Of a stretch of DNA of 51,487 nucleotides, positions 34,552 through 43,625 are shown piece after piece. Location of the stretch: contig NZ_LMQU01000004.1 in assembly GCF_001425445.1 (NCBI RefSeq), forward strand, positions 1 to 51,487, read 5' to 3'. Below the pieces are notes generated by a model. It was not told the DNA's origin, did not search any database, and was given only the letters and a program-made list of their open reading frames with translations. Position 1 is the first letter of the stretch; the number at the start of each line of letters is the position of its first letter. Made by a program: the position numbers and the translations under genes. The DNA comes from Devosia sp. Leaf420. GTDB lineage: Bacteria > Pseudomonadota > Alphaproteobacteria > Rhizobiales > Devosiaceae.

Positions 34552-35235
34552 ATGGTCAAGAGAACTTTCTCAATGGGCAGCCCTAAGGTGATGACGGCCG
34601 TTGTCAAATGGGAAGTCGAAGAGAACTATTGCCGTGAATCGGCAACGCTGCTTGCCGGCTCGGGTGGCAATTCCCGCTTTGTCGAAATTGGCACCATTCT
34701 CGGTGTCGCGGGCATGGGTACGGTGACGGCACTGGCGCTGGCCGGTAACAGCGGCAACGGGGCAATCACCCTCGCCAATCCTGCAATTTCGGCTGCCGCT
34801 AGTGTTGGCGACTATCAAGCCATCTGCATCGAGCCGGCTGCCAATGGCGGCACCTTTGAAGTTTTCGATCACAGCGGCGTCTCGGTTGGAACGGCTTTTG
34901 TTGGCACGGCCTTCAATGGCCCAGTCAGGTTCACTATCGCGGATGGCGCTGTCGACTTCGTCGCTGGCGATGCCTTCGCAATCAAGGTGCCGGCTGGCTC
35001 CAAGGTCAAGGAATGGGACCCGACCGCGACGGACGGTAGTGCCGAAATTGCCGGTGTCGCCATCAACAAGGGCTTTGCACCGTCCGGAGCCGATGGCGGC
35101 GTGCTGATGGAAGCCCGTGGTCCGGCCATTCTCGATCTCGACGGTATCGCCTGGCCTGCCGGCGCGACCACCGACCAGAAAGCTGCAGCAATCGCGGCGC
35201 TCGCCAAGAAACACATCATCGTTCGCGCCCTCTAG
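34552..35235 (+). CDS. Head decoration protein (lambda gpD family)
   Basis: 227 residues, ATG preceded by GGAGG. The N-terminus has RESATLLAGSGG and FVEIGTILG typical of HDPD proteins; the middle contains AISAAASVGDYQAICIEPAANGGTFEVFDHSG and the end AALAKKHIIVRAL, a family ending. About twice the length of lambda gpD, with a beta-rich insertion of roughly 100 residues. It trims and stabilises the expanded capsid. Confidence 0.85.
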   Translation: MVKRTFSMGSPKVMTAVVKWEVEENYCRESATLLAGSGGNSRFVEIGTILGVAGMGTVTALALAGNSGNGAITLANPAISAAASVGDYQAICIEPAANGGTFEVFDHSGVSVGTAFVGTAFNGPVRFTIADGAVDFVAGDAFAIKVPAGSKVKEWDPTATDGSAEIAGVAINKGFAPSGADGGVLMEARGPAILDLDGIAWPAGATTDQKAAAIAALAKKHIIVRAL

Positions 35236-35297
35236 GCGCGGCTACCCTTCGACGGCGGTGAGCCGTCCCTTCCAAAACTCAGTAGGAGACGGCGGCA

Positions 35298-36344
35298 ATG
35301 GACCCCGAAGAATTCAACTTCCTTTATACCTCGACGAGCCTCACCGAAGCGGTCAACCGCATCCCGAACACCTATGGCCTGCTCAATGCCATGGGCATGT
35401 TCAACACCGAGGGCACTGCCTCGATCCTCGTCGAAGTGCGGATCGAAAACGGAATCGTCCGGGTTCTCAGCGCCCAGGAGCGCGGCGGTCCTGGCATCGA
35501 GAACAAGCGGGAAAAGGGCAACTCGCTGATCTTCAAGATCCCGCACTTCCCGCAGATGGACCTGATCACGCCGCAGGACATCCAGAACATGATTGCCCTC
35601 GTCAACCGCACCAAGCGGCCGGCAACCATGGACGACGAGGTTGCCAAGCGCCTCGACCAGCTGCGCACCAATCATGCGATCACGCGCGAGTTCGTGCGCG
35701 TCGGCGCGCTCAAGGGCGTCATCATCGATGGCGACGGGACCGAACTTTACAATCTCTTCGACGAGTTCGACATCACCAAGAAGACGGTGGACTTTGCGCT
35801 TGGCTCGGTTGGCACTGACATCATGGGCAAATGCGAAGAAGTGCATGACCATGTGGTCGCCAACCTCAAGGGCGAGGTTTCTGACGGTGTCGAAGTGATG
35901 GTGTCCGGCTCGTTCTTCAGCCGGTTGGTCAATCACGCCAAGGTCGAAAAGTTCTATCTTCAGGCCGAACAGGCCATGCAGCTCACCCGCTTCGAGCGTG
36001 ATCGCCTTGGGGGCAACTGGGGCCGTGTCTTCGAGTTCGGCAATATCCGTTTCCGCGAAAACAAGACGACCTTTCCCCTCAAGATCGGCACTGACGTCGT
36101 CAGCACTGCCGCCATCGAAAGCGGCAAGGGCCATGCCTATCCGAGCGGGACGCGCGACACCTTCAAGACCTGGGACGCGCCGGCTGACACGATTACGGCG
36201 GTCAACTCGGCGCCGGACGACGAGATCTTCATCTCCTCCAAGGTGCTCGACCATGGCAAGGGCGTCGAGCTTTGGTCCGAGAGCAACACGCTCTCGATCT
36301 GCAAGCGGCCGGAAACTCTGGTCGAAGTCTTCACCTCGAACTGA
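35298..36344 (+). CDS. Major capsid protein (lambda gpE family)
   Basis: 348 residues with AGGAG upstream. HK97-fold gpE-type protein: NRIPNTYGLLNAMGMF, RGGPGIENKREKGN, IPHFPQMDLITPQDIQ, then FYLQAEQAMQLTRFERDRLG and the C-terminal ICKRPETLVEVFTS that ends most members. The absence of a cleaved delta domain fits a lambda-type head with a separate scaffold. A small hairpin (GACGGC/GCCGTC) precedes the ribosome site. Confidence 0.93.
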   Translation: MDPEEFNFLYTSTSLTEAVNRIPNTYGLLNAMGMFNTEGTASILVEVRIENGIVRVLSAQERGGPGIENKREKGNSLIFKIPHFPQMDLITPQDIQNMIALVNRTKRPATMDDEVAKRLDQLRTNHAITREFVRVGALKGVIIDGDGTELYNLFDEFDITKKTVDFALGSVGTDIMGKCEEVHDHVVANLKGEVSDGVEVMVSGSFFSRLVNHAKVEKFYLQAEQAMQLTRFERDRLGGNWGRVFEFGNIRFRENKTTFPLKIGTDVVSTAAIESGKGHAYPSGTRDTFKTWDAPADTITAVNSAPDDEIFISSKVLDHGKGVELWSESNTLSICKRPETLVEVFTSN

Positions 36345-36408
36345 TCCCCACCCCGACAACAATCAGGCCAGCACGATGTGCCGGTCTTTCATTTTCAAGA
36401 GGTCAATC

Positions 36409-36579
36409 ATGACGACCAAGAAATCCGCCCCGAAGGAAACGCGCTCGATCGTGCTACTCGAAACCATCGACGATATCGGCGAAAGCGGCAACCTGCAGAA
36501 GATCGATCCTTCTGAGGCTGAAGCGCTCGTGGGCGAGAAGAAGGCCCGCTGGGCCACAAAGGCCGACTTCGGTCTCTGA
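36409..36579 (+). CDS. Small head-completion protein (FI-like position)
   Basis: 56 residues, AAGAGG 8 bases upstream. Sequence features: RSIVLLETIDDIGESGNLQKI, then PSEAEALVGEKKARWATKAD. It sits after the major capsid gene where lambda has FI. Several alphaproteobacterial phages have a similar short protein at this place. Function is inferred from position only. Confidence 0.65.
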   Translation: MTTKKSAPKETRSIVLLETIDDIGESGNLQKIDPSEAEALVGEKKARWATKADFGL

Positions 36580-36581
36580 TC

Positions 36582-36902
36582 ATGCGGAAGGATCTAGTGG
36601 CCGAAGTGCTCTCCGCCGCTGAAGATGAGTTGTTCGAGGACGTGCTTTATACGCCCAAGGGCGGTTCGGCGGTCCTTATCGAAAAGGCTATCTTCGGTGT
36701 CGAAAAAGCGGTCGAGCGGTTTGAAAGCTTTGGCCACAAGGTCCGAACTGCAACGCACACGACGCTTGCCCTCAGGGCCGAGTTCCCGCTCCTCGCTAAG
36801 GGCGATCAGATTAGCGACGGCATTGTCTATGAGGTTCTCGATTGGGAGCCTGATGGCGACGGGCGCTTCGAAATTCGTATCAGTCTCAAGGTTGTATCAT
36901 GA
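36582..36902 (+). CDS. Head-tail connector (gpFII-like position)
   Basis: 106 residues. The sequence (GHKVRTATHTTLALRAEFPLLAKGDQI, then YEVLDWEPDGDGRFEIRISLKVV) resembles small beta-rich head-tail joining proteins of the FII/Gifsy type. It is in the correct slot between capsid and the first tail protein. Stop overlaps the next ATG (ATGA). Confidence 0.7.
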   Translation: MRKDLVAEVLSAAEDELFEDVLYTPKGGSAVLIEKAIFGVEKAVERFESFGHKVRTATHTTLALRAEFPLLAKGDQISDGIVYEVLDWEPDGDGRFEIRISLKVVS

Positions 36903-37534
36903 GGCTAGGCGCCGCGCTGACCGGCAATCTTGAAACGTTCATGGCCGTCGAGCTGGAAAATGGCGCCAAGGCTGTCACCAGTGGCACGCATAAGGCCCTA
37001 AACGATCTCAAGATGCGGCTGCGACAGCAGACCTTGAACGCTTTCGGCTCGCAGGGTTTGGCAAACACTTGGCGTAGCCATGCCTTCCCCAAAACTGGGG
37101 CTAGTCTCGGCGCTGCTGGCGTGCTGGTGTCAAAGGCGCCGCATATCATCGACAGTTTCGACGCGGCGACGGTCATTCGCAGCAAGGATGGTTTCTTCCT
37201 CGCGATCCCTTCGCCCGATTGCCCGAAAGGCTCGAAATTCGAACCGATTACGCCATCTAATTTTCCAGAGGATCGCTTCGGGCGACTTCGATTTGTCTAT
37301 CGGCCCGGCAAGACGTCGCTGCTTGTGGTGGATGGCGTGAAGCGCACGTCGGCAGGTCGAGTGGGTCGCCAAATGGCTCGCAATAAGGCGGGCGGATTTA
37401 AGCAGGGCGCCGTTTCAGTCGTGATGTTCTTCCTCGTGCCCTATGTGCGGATGAAGAAGGCCTTCAATCTTGCTCAGGACTACGACCGCGCTGCTGCAGA
37501 GATGGTGCGCAACATTCTGGAGGCCTGGGAGTGA
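36899..37534 (+). CDS. DUF6441 tail/connector protein (gpZ-like position)
   Basis: 211 residues. The DUF6441 phage family is suggested by LKMRLRQQTLNAFGSQGLANTWRSHAFPKTG, GVLVSKAPHIIDSFD, VIRSKDGFFLAIP and the ending FNLAQDYDRAAAEMVRNILEAW. Lies where lambda has Z, a minor tail protein at the head-proximal end. Coupled by ATGA overlaps on both sides. Confidence 0.78.
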   Translation: MRLGAALTGNLETFMAVELENGAKAVTSGTHKALNDLKMRLRQQTLNAFGSQGLANTWRSHAFPKTGASLGAAGVLVSKAPHIIDSFDAATVIRSKDGFFLAIPSPDCPKGSKFEPITPSNFPEDRFGRLRFVYRPGKTSLLVVDGVKRTSAGRVGRQMARNKAGGFKQGAVSVVMFFLVPYVRMKKAFNLAQDYDRAAAEMVRNILEAWE

Positions 37535-37959
37535 CGACAAAGCGCGAACAAATCCTGGCGGCACTATTCGATTATCTGACAAGCGCCATGCCTATGGCGA
37601 AGGTGCTGCGAAACCCAGCACTGTCTGACCTGATAGATGGCAAGGCGATGGGCTTGCTCGACGGTGGGATTGAACTCGTCGAAGAGTTCATCAATGGCTC
37701 GATCTACGAATGGACCATGATTCCAACAATCTCGATCGTGTTTGAGAAGGTCGAGGATGACGTTGACGGGAAAGTCGATGCGCAGATCGACTTGCTGGAC
37801 ATCGTTATTGCCGCGGCTGGCGATCTCAACGGGCTGGTGACGCGCATCGAAGTGCGTGCGGCTGAATTGGCCGTGCAGGAGATTTGGGGCTCTGCCGACA
37901 TCAAGGGCGCCAGCCTGCCTATCGAAATCGATTACTGGTCCGACCGGCCGGTCGGCTGA
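37531..37959 (+). CDS. Tail terminator-like protein (gpU position)
   Basis: 142 residues, alpha/beta, with ILAALFDYLTSAMPM at the N-terminus and YEWTMIPTISIVFEKVED in the middle, then VTRIEVRAAELAVQEIWG. Size and place match lambda U, which caps tail polymerisation. The assignment is by position and general shape. Confidence 0.65.
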   Translation: MTTKREQILAALFDYLTSAMPMAKVLRNPALSDLIDGKAMGLLDGGIELVEEFINGSIYEWTMIPTISIVFEKVEDDVDGKVDAQIDLLDIVIAAAGDLNGLVTRIEVRAAELAVQEIWGSADIKGASLPIEIDYWSDRPVG

Positions 37960-37985
37960 CACCATACACATTGCAGGAGACTTTT

Positions 37986-38972
37986 ATGGCCAAAGCACGC
38001 GCTTCCGGCGCCGATGCCGTACACCTCATCGCCAAGGAAACGACATATGGCACGCCTCCAGACGGCTCCGCGGGTGGTGTCTATCGTCGCATGCCGCTGC
38101 GGTCGATGACGCTTGGCAAGGATCAGCCGTTAGAAGACGATCCGACCTGGAACCGTGGAATTGCGGACGATGGTGACCCGTCGTTAGGCGCGGCGACCGT
38201 GGCCGGCGACTTGGTGGCGCCGATGGATGTGCGCGGAATTGGTTTCTTACTGACCATGGTGCTCGGCGCCCCGACCACAGTTGCGGATGGCGGCGGCAGG
38301 TACACGCATACCTGGAAGTCTGGCAAGGAACTGTTCTCGTACGCTGCCCAGGTCGGTCACCCCAAGCTGTCGACACCTAAGTGGCGTACCCATTCCGGCA
38401 TCAAAGCGGGGGGAATCCAATTTCCGATGGCGCGCAATGGCCGCGCTTTGGTGACAGTGCCACTCATCGCGCAACAGGAAATCAAAGACACGGGCGGCAC
38501 GCCGCAGCGCGACGCCAGCCCGCTGATTTATCCCTACCTGCCGTTCGACAATGCGCTTGGGTCGATCAAGGTGGGTGGCAGCCAGCTTGGCAGTGTTACG
38601 GCCGGTCAGTGCAACTTCCTCAATAATCTCGAAGCGGTCGACGAAATTCGCCCCGACATGGCAATTGCTGGCGTCGATGAGCAGAACCGCAGTGGCAACG
38701 GCTCGGCAACGGTGCGCTTCGGCTCTGACAGCACGCTCGATGACCTGGCAGACAACAAACTGCCAGCGGCGCTTGAGTTTGCATTCAGTCTAGCCTCGCA
38801 GCCGACCTGGGGCCTCAAGTATCAATTTCCGCGCACCTTCTGGCCCACGACGAAGAAGCCGATTGATGGGCCTGGCGGCATTGCGGCAACGCTGAATTGG
38901 CGGGCTGCATACGATAGTGTCGCCGGCTATTTGCTCGGCGTCGTGCTGATCAACGATGTGCCGAGCTATTGA
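37986..38972 (+). CDS. Major tail tube protein
   Basis: 328 residues from the ATG at 37986 with AGGAG upstream; the longer 37884 reading overlaps the previous gene and is rejected. The sequence has the typical phage tail-tube pattern (VYRRMPLRSMTLGKDQPLEDD, GDLVAPMDVRGIGFLLTMVLG, YTHTWKSG). The C-terminal part (FSLASQPTWGLKYQFPRTFWP) belongs to the same barrel. It builds the tail tube and is the most abundant tail protein. Stop shares a base with the next start (TGATG). Confidence 0.85.
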   Translation: MAKARASGADAVHLIAKETTYGTPPDGSAGGVYRRMPLRSMTLGKDQPLEDDPTWNRGIADDGDPSLGAATVAGDLVAPMDVRGIGFLLTMVLGAPTTVADGGGRYTHTWKSGKELFSYAAQVGHPKLSTPKWRTHSGIKAGGIQFPMARNGRALVTVPLIAQQEIKDTGGTPQRDASPLIYPYLPFDNALGSIKVGGSQLGSVTAGQCNFLNNLEAVDEIRPDMAIAGVDEQNRSGNGSATVRFGSDSTLDDLADNKLPAALEFAFSLASQPTWGLKYQFPRTFWPTTKKPIDGPGGIAATLNWRAAYDSVAGYLLGVVLINDVPSY

Positions 38973-39400
38973 TGACTATCCGGCTCGGAAAGTTGAAGGA
39001 AGCGCGCTGGATACCCTTACGCGGTAAGGCACAACTTTACTGCGCGCCAATAAATACGACGCTTGTTTACGCGGCTCGAGCGGCGGCAGGGCAGTTGCTT
39101 GTTGAGATGATCGCTGGTGGCATAGCCATGACAAAAGCCGGGGCGTCGGTCGAAGGGATGCCTGATCTCAACGACCTCGTGGCCGTGGAGGCAACGCGAC
39201 AGTCGCTATTTCTTGTTTGCCTCGCCGAAATGGTCGCCAGCGATTGGCGAGGCATTTTCGGACCCGAGGCTGATGATGGCGAGGTTGCATTCGATCCCGC
39301 CCATGTCGCCAGTTTGTTCACCGACCCAGAGGTCGCTGACAGTTTTTCGCGCTTCTACCTCAGCGGCCATACCGAAGTGGTTGCAGAGGGAAACGTCTAA
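38972..39400 (+). CDS. Tail assembly chaperone G
   Basis: 142 residues in the unshifted frame, from an ATG that overlaps the tail-tube stop. Helical in the centre (ARAAAGQLLVEMIAGG; TRQSLFLVCLAEMVASDW) with an acidic tail (HTEVVAEGNV). Position before the tape-measure gene and the frameshift signal at its end identify it as the G-type chaperone, which coats the tape measure during tail assembly. Confidence 0.8.
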   Translation: MTIRLGKLKEARWIPLRGKAQLYCAPINTTLVYAARAAAGQLLVEMIAGGIAMTKAGASVEGMPDLNDLVAVEATRQSLFLVCLAEMVASDWRGIFGPEADDGEVAFDPAHVASLFTDPEVADSFSRFYLSGHTEVVAEGNV

Positions 39401-39750
39401 CGGCCCTTGCCAACTGGAATTTCGGCAAGGGCCGTGGACGCGACTATTGCGATGGCTGTCGTGCCAGTTCCGCGTCTTGCGCGACCACGCAGCCGCAGGA
39501 TTGCGCCTATCACAAGCATGCACCCAAGACGATCGAGGGGGCCACCATCTGGGGGCTTTTTCAGGAGGAAGCCTGGCGCGTTCGTGTGGCGGGCATGGGG
39601 ATGATCGTCGGCGTCGAGCTTGAAGCGGCAAGGCGCCGCTGCGCGCATGCCGGGATCGATGACGAATTGACCGAAGTGTTGCTCGGTGCCTGCGAACGCG
39701 GCGCTGTATCCGCGTGGAACGAAAAGGAGGAGCCCGGTGGAGAAGACTAA
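38972..39750 (+). CDS. Tail assembly chaperone GT (made by -1 frameshift)
   Basis: About 260 residues. The first 140 are those of G; after slipping at GGGAAAC the ribosome continues in the -1 frame to a stop at 39748-39750. The T part reads RLTALANWNFGKGRGRDYC and continues through ATIWGLFQEEAWRVRVAGMG to EEPGGED, with four cysteines near its start. This frame has no start codon near its beginning, so only frameshifting can express it. The tape-measure gene starts 14 bases before its end. In lambda the T extension recruits tail-tube protein. Confidence 0.85.
39388..39435 (+). promoter_or_regulatory. Programmed -1 ribosomal frameshift signal
   Basis: Slippery heptamer GGGAAAC (39388-39394), read G GGA AAC in the G frame, four codons before the stop. 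After 5 spacer bases comes a perfect 12-bp stem (39400-39411 with 39424-39435, ACGGCCCTTGCC and its complement) with a 12-base loop. Lambda uses GGGAAAG at the same place. Confidence 0.9.
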
Positions 39751-41926
39751 GGAAGTCGGCATCCGCCTTTCCGTCAAGGACAAGGAACTCGTCGAGCGAG
39801 CATTGCGTGAGGTTGGCCAAGAGGGCTCGGCTGCCTTCAAGAAAATCCAGGGCAGTGTAGAGCCCGCATCGGTATCGATCCGTGCGCTGAACGCGGCCAT
39901 GGCGACCTCCAATCAGCATCTATCCCGCATGTCTGGTGCCGCTTTTTTCTCTGAAATGGCCCGTGGCGCTGCGGCAGCTATCCTTCCAGCACTTGGCCTC
40001 TCGGCCGCGCTGCAAGGGGCTCGCGATGCGCTTGACCGGTTTGGACAGATTGCGGACGACGCGAATACTGCCGGCGTCACCACGGATTTTCTCCAGGAGA
40101 TGGGCTACGCCGCAGAAATGGCGGGGGTGAGCTATGACGAGCTGTCATCGGCTCTTGTCTCCTTCAATCGCAATGCTGGTCTTGCCGAAGCGGGCAAGGG
40201 CCGCATGGTCGCCCAGCTCAAGGCCCTCAATCCCGAACTCCTCAGCAGCATTATGCTGGCGACCACCCAGCAAGAGCGGTTTCGGTTAGTCGCTGACGCG
40301 ATCTCCAAAACTGAGGGCGCTAGCGAAAAGGCAGCGCTTGCTACGGTGCTTTTTGGCGACGCTGGCGCAAAGATGGTCGAGGTCTTCAAAGGCGGCACCG
40401 CAGCGCTCGACGAGACCGCGAACTCGGCGCGCGAGCTTGGCCTGGTTGTCGATAGCGAACTTATTCAGCGCGCCGAACAGATGGGCGATGAGTTTGAGAC
40501 GGCGTCAAAGGTCTTGGACCTGCAGTTCAAGCAAATCCTTGTCGAGTTAGCGCCGCTGATTACCGGAACCGCGCAGGCCATCATCGGGATTGCTCAGGCC
40601 GTGCGTGACGTTTGGTCAGCCGTACAGGAGGCGCCTGGCTGGCAGAATATGGAGGCGCAGACCGCGCCGCTTGGCCAGAGGTCCGAGAAGATCATCCGGG
40701 AGCAACTGGAGCGACGCTACGCAGCACTTGCCAAGGCGCAATCAAACCCCGGTGGTGCCGGATTGTTTGGCACTGGGCTTGGTGCCAATCAAGCCATCAA
40801 GGATTTGGAAGCGCAGATCGCTGAGCGCGAGGCAGAGCTGAAGCGCCGTCAGGATCCGACGCAGTTTGACGTCAATGGCGTCTTTGCCATGCTCGGCAAC
40901 ACACCTCAGCCGCGCATCTTCGCGCCGGTTGCCAGTGACGGAACCGGCGTCGGGGCCGGGGGCGGCAGCCCTGATGCTGACGCTAAAAAGGCAATCCGCG
41001 AGGCAGAGCAACTGATCAAACGCGTCCAGGCCGCCGGAGAAGAATACGCGTTGACTCTCGCGCGCCTCAACGAACTGCAAGCCAGCGGCCAGATCAGCCA
41101 GGACACCTACAACAAAGCTGTTGCTGGCGCAGCGATCGAGCTTGCCGATGCGGCAAAAACCACCACCGAATATGCGACGGCCCAAAATGCTCTCGCCATG
41201 GCCCTGCAGCAGGGCGTTATTTCAGAGCTAGACTACACCACGGCTGTCGAAGAGATGACCATGCGGCGCCTCAAGGCGTCTAACGATTGGATCGATGGCG
41301 TCCAGTTGGGTTTGCTTCGCATCGGTAGCCGCAGCAAAAACCTTGGCGATGACATCGCCGATAGCCTCGTCAGCGGTGTCGATCGCTTCGAGGATGCCTG
41401 GATAAGCGCGCTCGAAACCGGCGAATTCAAATGGCAGGATTTTGCCAAACAGATCCTGATCGATATCGCACGCATGGCATCGCGCAATCTCGTCACTGGG
41501 CCGATCAGTAATTTTCTAGGCGGCATCTTTGGCGGCGGCGGCCTGTTCGGGGGTGGAGGACTAAAGCTTGGCTACCAAGCGGGTGTCGGACACACGGGCG
41601 CGACAATCGGCGCTGCGTCGGTGTCGCGCACAGTGCCGATGGACATCTTTCACAATGTCCCACGCCATCACACCGGAACAGACTTCCTCAAGCCCGGCGA
41701 AGTGCCGTTCATCGGAATGGAAGGCGAGGAAATCGGATGGCCGGCGCAACTGCGCCGTAAATATGGGGGCGGAACGTCAATTTCGCTGGCGCCGGTCTAC
41801 AACATTGATGGCTCTGGGCTGTCTCAAGAGCAGCTGCTTCAGGTGCTCGAACAGAACAATAAATCGCTGCTCGGCCAAGTCGTGCCAACGGTGCGGAAGG
41901 CTATGAGTCAGGGGCAATTCGGATGA
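39737..41926 (+). CDS. Tail tape measure protein
   Basis: 729 residues from a GTG at 39737, chosen for AAGGAGG 7 bases upstream. The N-terminus (EVGIRLSVKDKELVERALREVGQEG) starts a long helical protein; a hydrophobic stretch (FSEMARGAAAAILPALGL) and coiled regions follow. The C-terminal SLVSGVDRFEDAWISALETGEFKWQDFAKQILIDIARM is the family's conserved end segment, then a glycine-rich GGIFGGGGLFGGGGL. It sets tail length and is ejected at infection. Confidence 0.92.
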   Translation: MEKTKEVGIRLSVKDKELVERALREVGQEGSAAFKKIQGSVEPASVSIRALNAAMATSNQHLSRMSGAAFFSEMARGAAAAILPALGLSAALQGARDALDRFGQIADDANTAGVTTDFLQEMGYAAEMAGVSYDELSSALVSFNRNAGLAEAGKGRMVAQLKALNPELLSSIMLATTQQERFRLVADAISKTEGASEKAALATVLFGDAGAKMVEVFKGGTAALDETANSARELGLVVDSELIQRAEQMGDEFETASKVLDLQFKQILVELAPLITGTAQAIIGIAQAVRDVWSAVQEAPGWQNMEAQTAPLGQRSEKIIREQLERRYAALAKAQSNPGGAGLFGTGLGANQAIKDLEAQIAEREAELKRRQDPTQFDVNGVFAMLGNTPQPRIFAPVASDGTGVGAGGGSPDADAKKAIREAEQLIKRVQAAGEEYALTLARLNELQASGQISQDTYNKAVAGAAIELADAAKTTTEYATAQNALAMALQQGVISELDYTTAVEEMTMRRLKASNDWIDGVQLGLLRIGSRSKNLGDDIADSLVSGVDRFEDAWISALETGEFKWQDFAKQILIDIARMASRNLVTGPISNFLGGIFGGGGLFGGGGLKLGYQAGVGHTGATIGAASVSRTVPMDIFHNVPRHHTGTDFLKPGEVPFIGMEGEEIGWPAQLRRKYGGGTSISLAPVYNIDGSGLSQEQLLQVLEQNNKSLLGQVVPTVRKAMSQGQFG

Positions 41927-42546
41927 TGTTTCCAACCGGTCTCTCCCGTCTCAGGCTGTTCCCAAATTGGGTGATCAATGACGCCCGAGAGAATAGCGGC
42001 TTCACGTGGCAGACCGAAGATGAAGATCCCTATTGGCTCGGCGATGCGTCGACCAAGAAGCTGAGTTCGGTCCTGCTTGCAGATTGGGAAGGCTTCGTTG
42101 CAGAAGCGATCGGCAAAACGCTGGTCATCGACGTTGTTGATCCAGTGTTCTTCATGCCATCAGCCTACCGCGCAGCGGCGGCACTGCCGGGCGGATGGAA
42201 TGGAACCGCTAGCGTCGATAACGTGGAAAATGCGTGGGCGCCCCGTGCCGATGGACTGCCGGCTGGTCTCATGCTTCGGCGGGGTGATCGCGTCGGTCTA
42301 GTCCAGAGTGGCTACAAAACCTGCCACATCGTCACCAAACCGATCAACGCAGCGACAGCCACTAACCAGGTCATCGAAATCTCGCCGCCGCTGCTACCAA
42401 ACCTGTTCGGTGTCGGCGCTCAGATGGTGTTTCTTGATCCGGTCGTGCGCATGCACATCGTGCCGGGCAGCTGGTCGGCCCCTCGCGTGCCCAATCAGGA
42501 CACAATAGCCAGTTTCCAACTCAAAGAAGCGGCGGCACAATCATGA
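41923..42546 (+). CDS. Distal tail / minor tail protein (M position)
   Basis: 207 residues with ATGA overlaps at both ends. The sequence (LSRLRLFPNWVINDARENSGFTWQ; FFMPSAYRAAAALPGGW; SPPLLPNLFGVGAQMVF) is beta-rich and suits a tail-tip ring protein. It follows the tape measure directly, where distal tail proteins lie in siphophages. I do not assign a named family. Confidence 0.7.
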   Translation: MMFPTGLSRLRLFPNWVINDARENSGFTWQTEDEDPYWLGDASTKKLSSVLLADWEGFVAEAIGKTLVIDVVDPVFFMPSAYRAAAALPGGWNGTASVDNVENAWAPRADGLPAGLMLRRGDRVGLVQSGYKTCHIVTKPINAATATNQVIEISPPLLPNLFGVGAQMVFLDPVVRMHIVPGSWSAPRVPNQDTIASFQLKEAAAQS

Positions 42547-43145
42547 CGGTCTATCGAGAGCGGGCCGCGATCCGTTTCGATCTGCCGAGTGGCCAGTTTG
42601 GGTTTGTTGCTGGCGTGCGTGGCAACATCGTATGGGACGGCGTGACCTTCATCGGCTCGGGCGCGCTAATCGAAGTCGAGAATCCCGGCGAAACGATCAA
42701 TCTCGCGGCAGTCGATTTGACGCTGACGCTTGCCTCGCACCGCCGAATTAACAACACCTGGCATCAGCTGTTCGAACCAAGCTTGCTCAACAGCATCGAG
42801 GATGAGGTCTGGTTTCGGCGTCCGGCCATAGTTTATCGGTTCAAATTTGACGCGAACCGGCGCCTTACCAGCGTCGATCAACTGCTCCGACGTGAAATCT
42901 ACAAAATCGAGCATCTGCGCTCCAAACGTGGCCGCACCATAAAGGCTACGCTGAGCTCACCTGCGGCCCTCGCGAAGGTCGTTGAAGCGAAGACACGGGG
43001 CGCTGAACTGCAGCGGCTTATCGATCCCAATGACCGCGGCTACGACCATATTGCGCGTGTCAGCACAGACCCCATCGTCTGGGGCCCGCAGAATGGCCCT
43101 GTTCAGGCGAACACCGGCCGAGGCCCGAGTTCGGGCGGCAGATAA
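42543..43145 (+). CDS. Tail tip protein (L / DUF2163-like)
   Basis: 200 residues. A beta-rich N-terminus (IRFDLPSGQFGFVAGVRGNIVWDG) and LAAVDLTLTLASHRRINNTW, then RRPAIVYRFKFDANRRL and a C-terminal ALAKVVEAKTRGAELQRLIDPNDRGYDHI. The last part recalls the C-terminus of phage tail-hub proteins (DUF2163-type). A hub role is inferred from place and shape. Confidence 0.7.
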   Translation: MTVYRERAAIRFDLPSGQFGFVAGVRGNIVWDGVTFIGSGALIEVENPGETINLAAVDLTLTLASHRRINNTWHQLFEPSLLNSIEDEVWFRRPAIVYRFKFDANRRLTSVDQLLRREIYKIEHLRSKRGRTIKATLSSPAALAKVVEAKTRGAELQRLIDPNDRGYDHIARVSTDPIVWGPQNGPVQANTGRGPSSGGR

Positions 43146-43160
43146 TTAAAGGACATTGCC

Positions 43161-43622
43161 ATGAGCATTCTACAGCCGGCCCGACACTCGGGCTGGGAAG
43201 TTGCGTTTGTCGAAACGGTTTCGCGGCACCAAAACGAAACTTTCAAGTGGGGTGAATCCGACTGCCTCACGAGGGTGGCTGACCTGTCGCTTGCCATGAC
43301 CGGCGTTGATCCCATGGACGATATCCGTGGCACCTACGACAGTGCTGCGGCCTCGGCGGGCGTTCTCAAAGACCGCGGCTATGACGATATTGAAGCCGCG
43401 CTGACGGCGCATTTCGAGCGCTACCAAGGCACGGCCAGCGCGCGCCGCGGGGACTGCGGCATCGTCATTACTGAAGCGGGCAAGCGCGAGGTGAAGGCGG
43501 CTGTTATCGTCATGGGTGACATGGTGCTCGGCTGTGCTTTGCCAAGCATGCCCGAGACGGACGCATCGGGGGCGATCTGGCTCCCTCGTGAGCGTCTTGT
43601 TGCCGCTTTCAGGATTGGCTGA
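43161..43622 (+). CDS. DUF6950 / NlpC-P60-like tail protein (K position)
   Basis: 153 residues. FKWGESDCLTRVADL has the WGxSDC pattern of NlpC/P60-type cysteine peptidases, and GDCGIVITEAG continues the phage DUF6950 family. The HFERYQGTASARRGDC segment would lie by the active site. Such tail-tip peptidases open the peptidoglycan locally during DNA entry. In lambda the K gene fills this slot. Confidence 0.82.
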   Translation: MSILQPARHSGWEVAFVETVSRHQNETFKWGESDCLTRVADLSLAMTGVDPMDDIRGTYDSAAASAGVLKDRGYDDIEAALTAHFERYQGTASARRGDCGIVITEAGKREVKAAVIVMGDMVLGCALPSMPETDASGAIWLPRERLVAAFRIG

Positions 43623-43625
43623 GCC

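Noticed and set aside
38972..39400. Possibility that the sequence after the G stop is a separate gene starting at an internal ATG (about 39600)
   Set aside because: Such a gene would lose the first two thirds of the open frame and has no ribosome site there; the slippery heptamer plus hairpin explains the frame fully.
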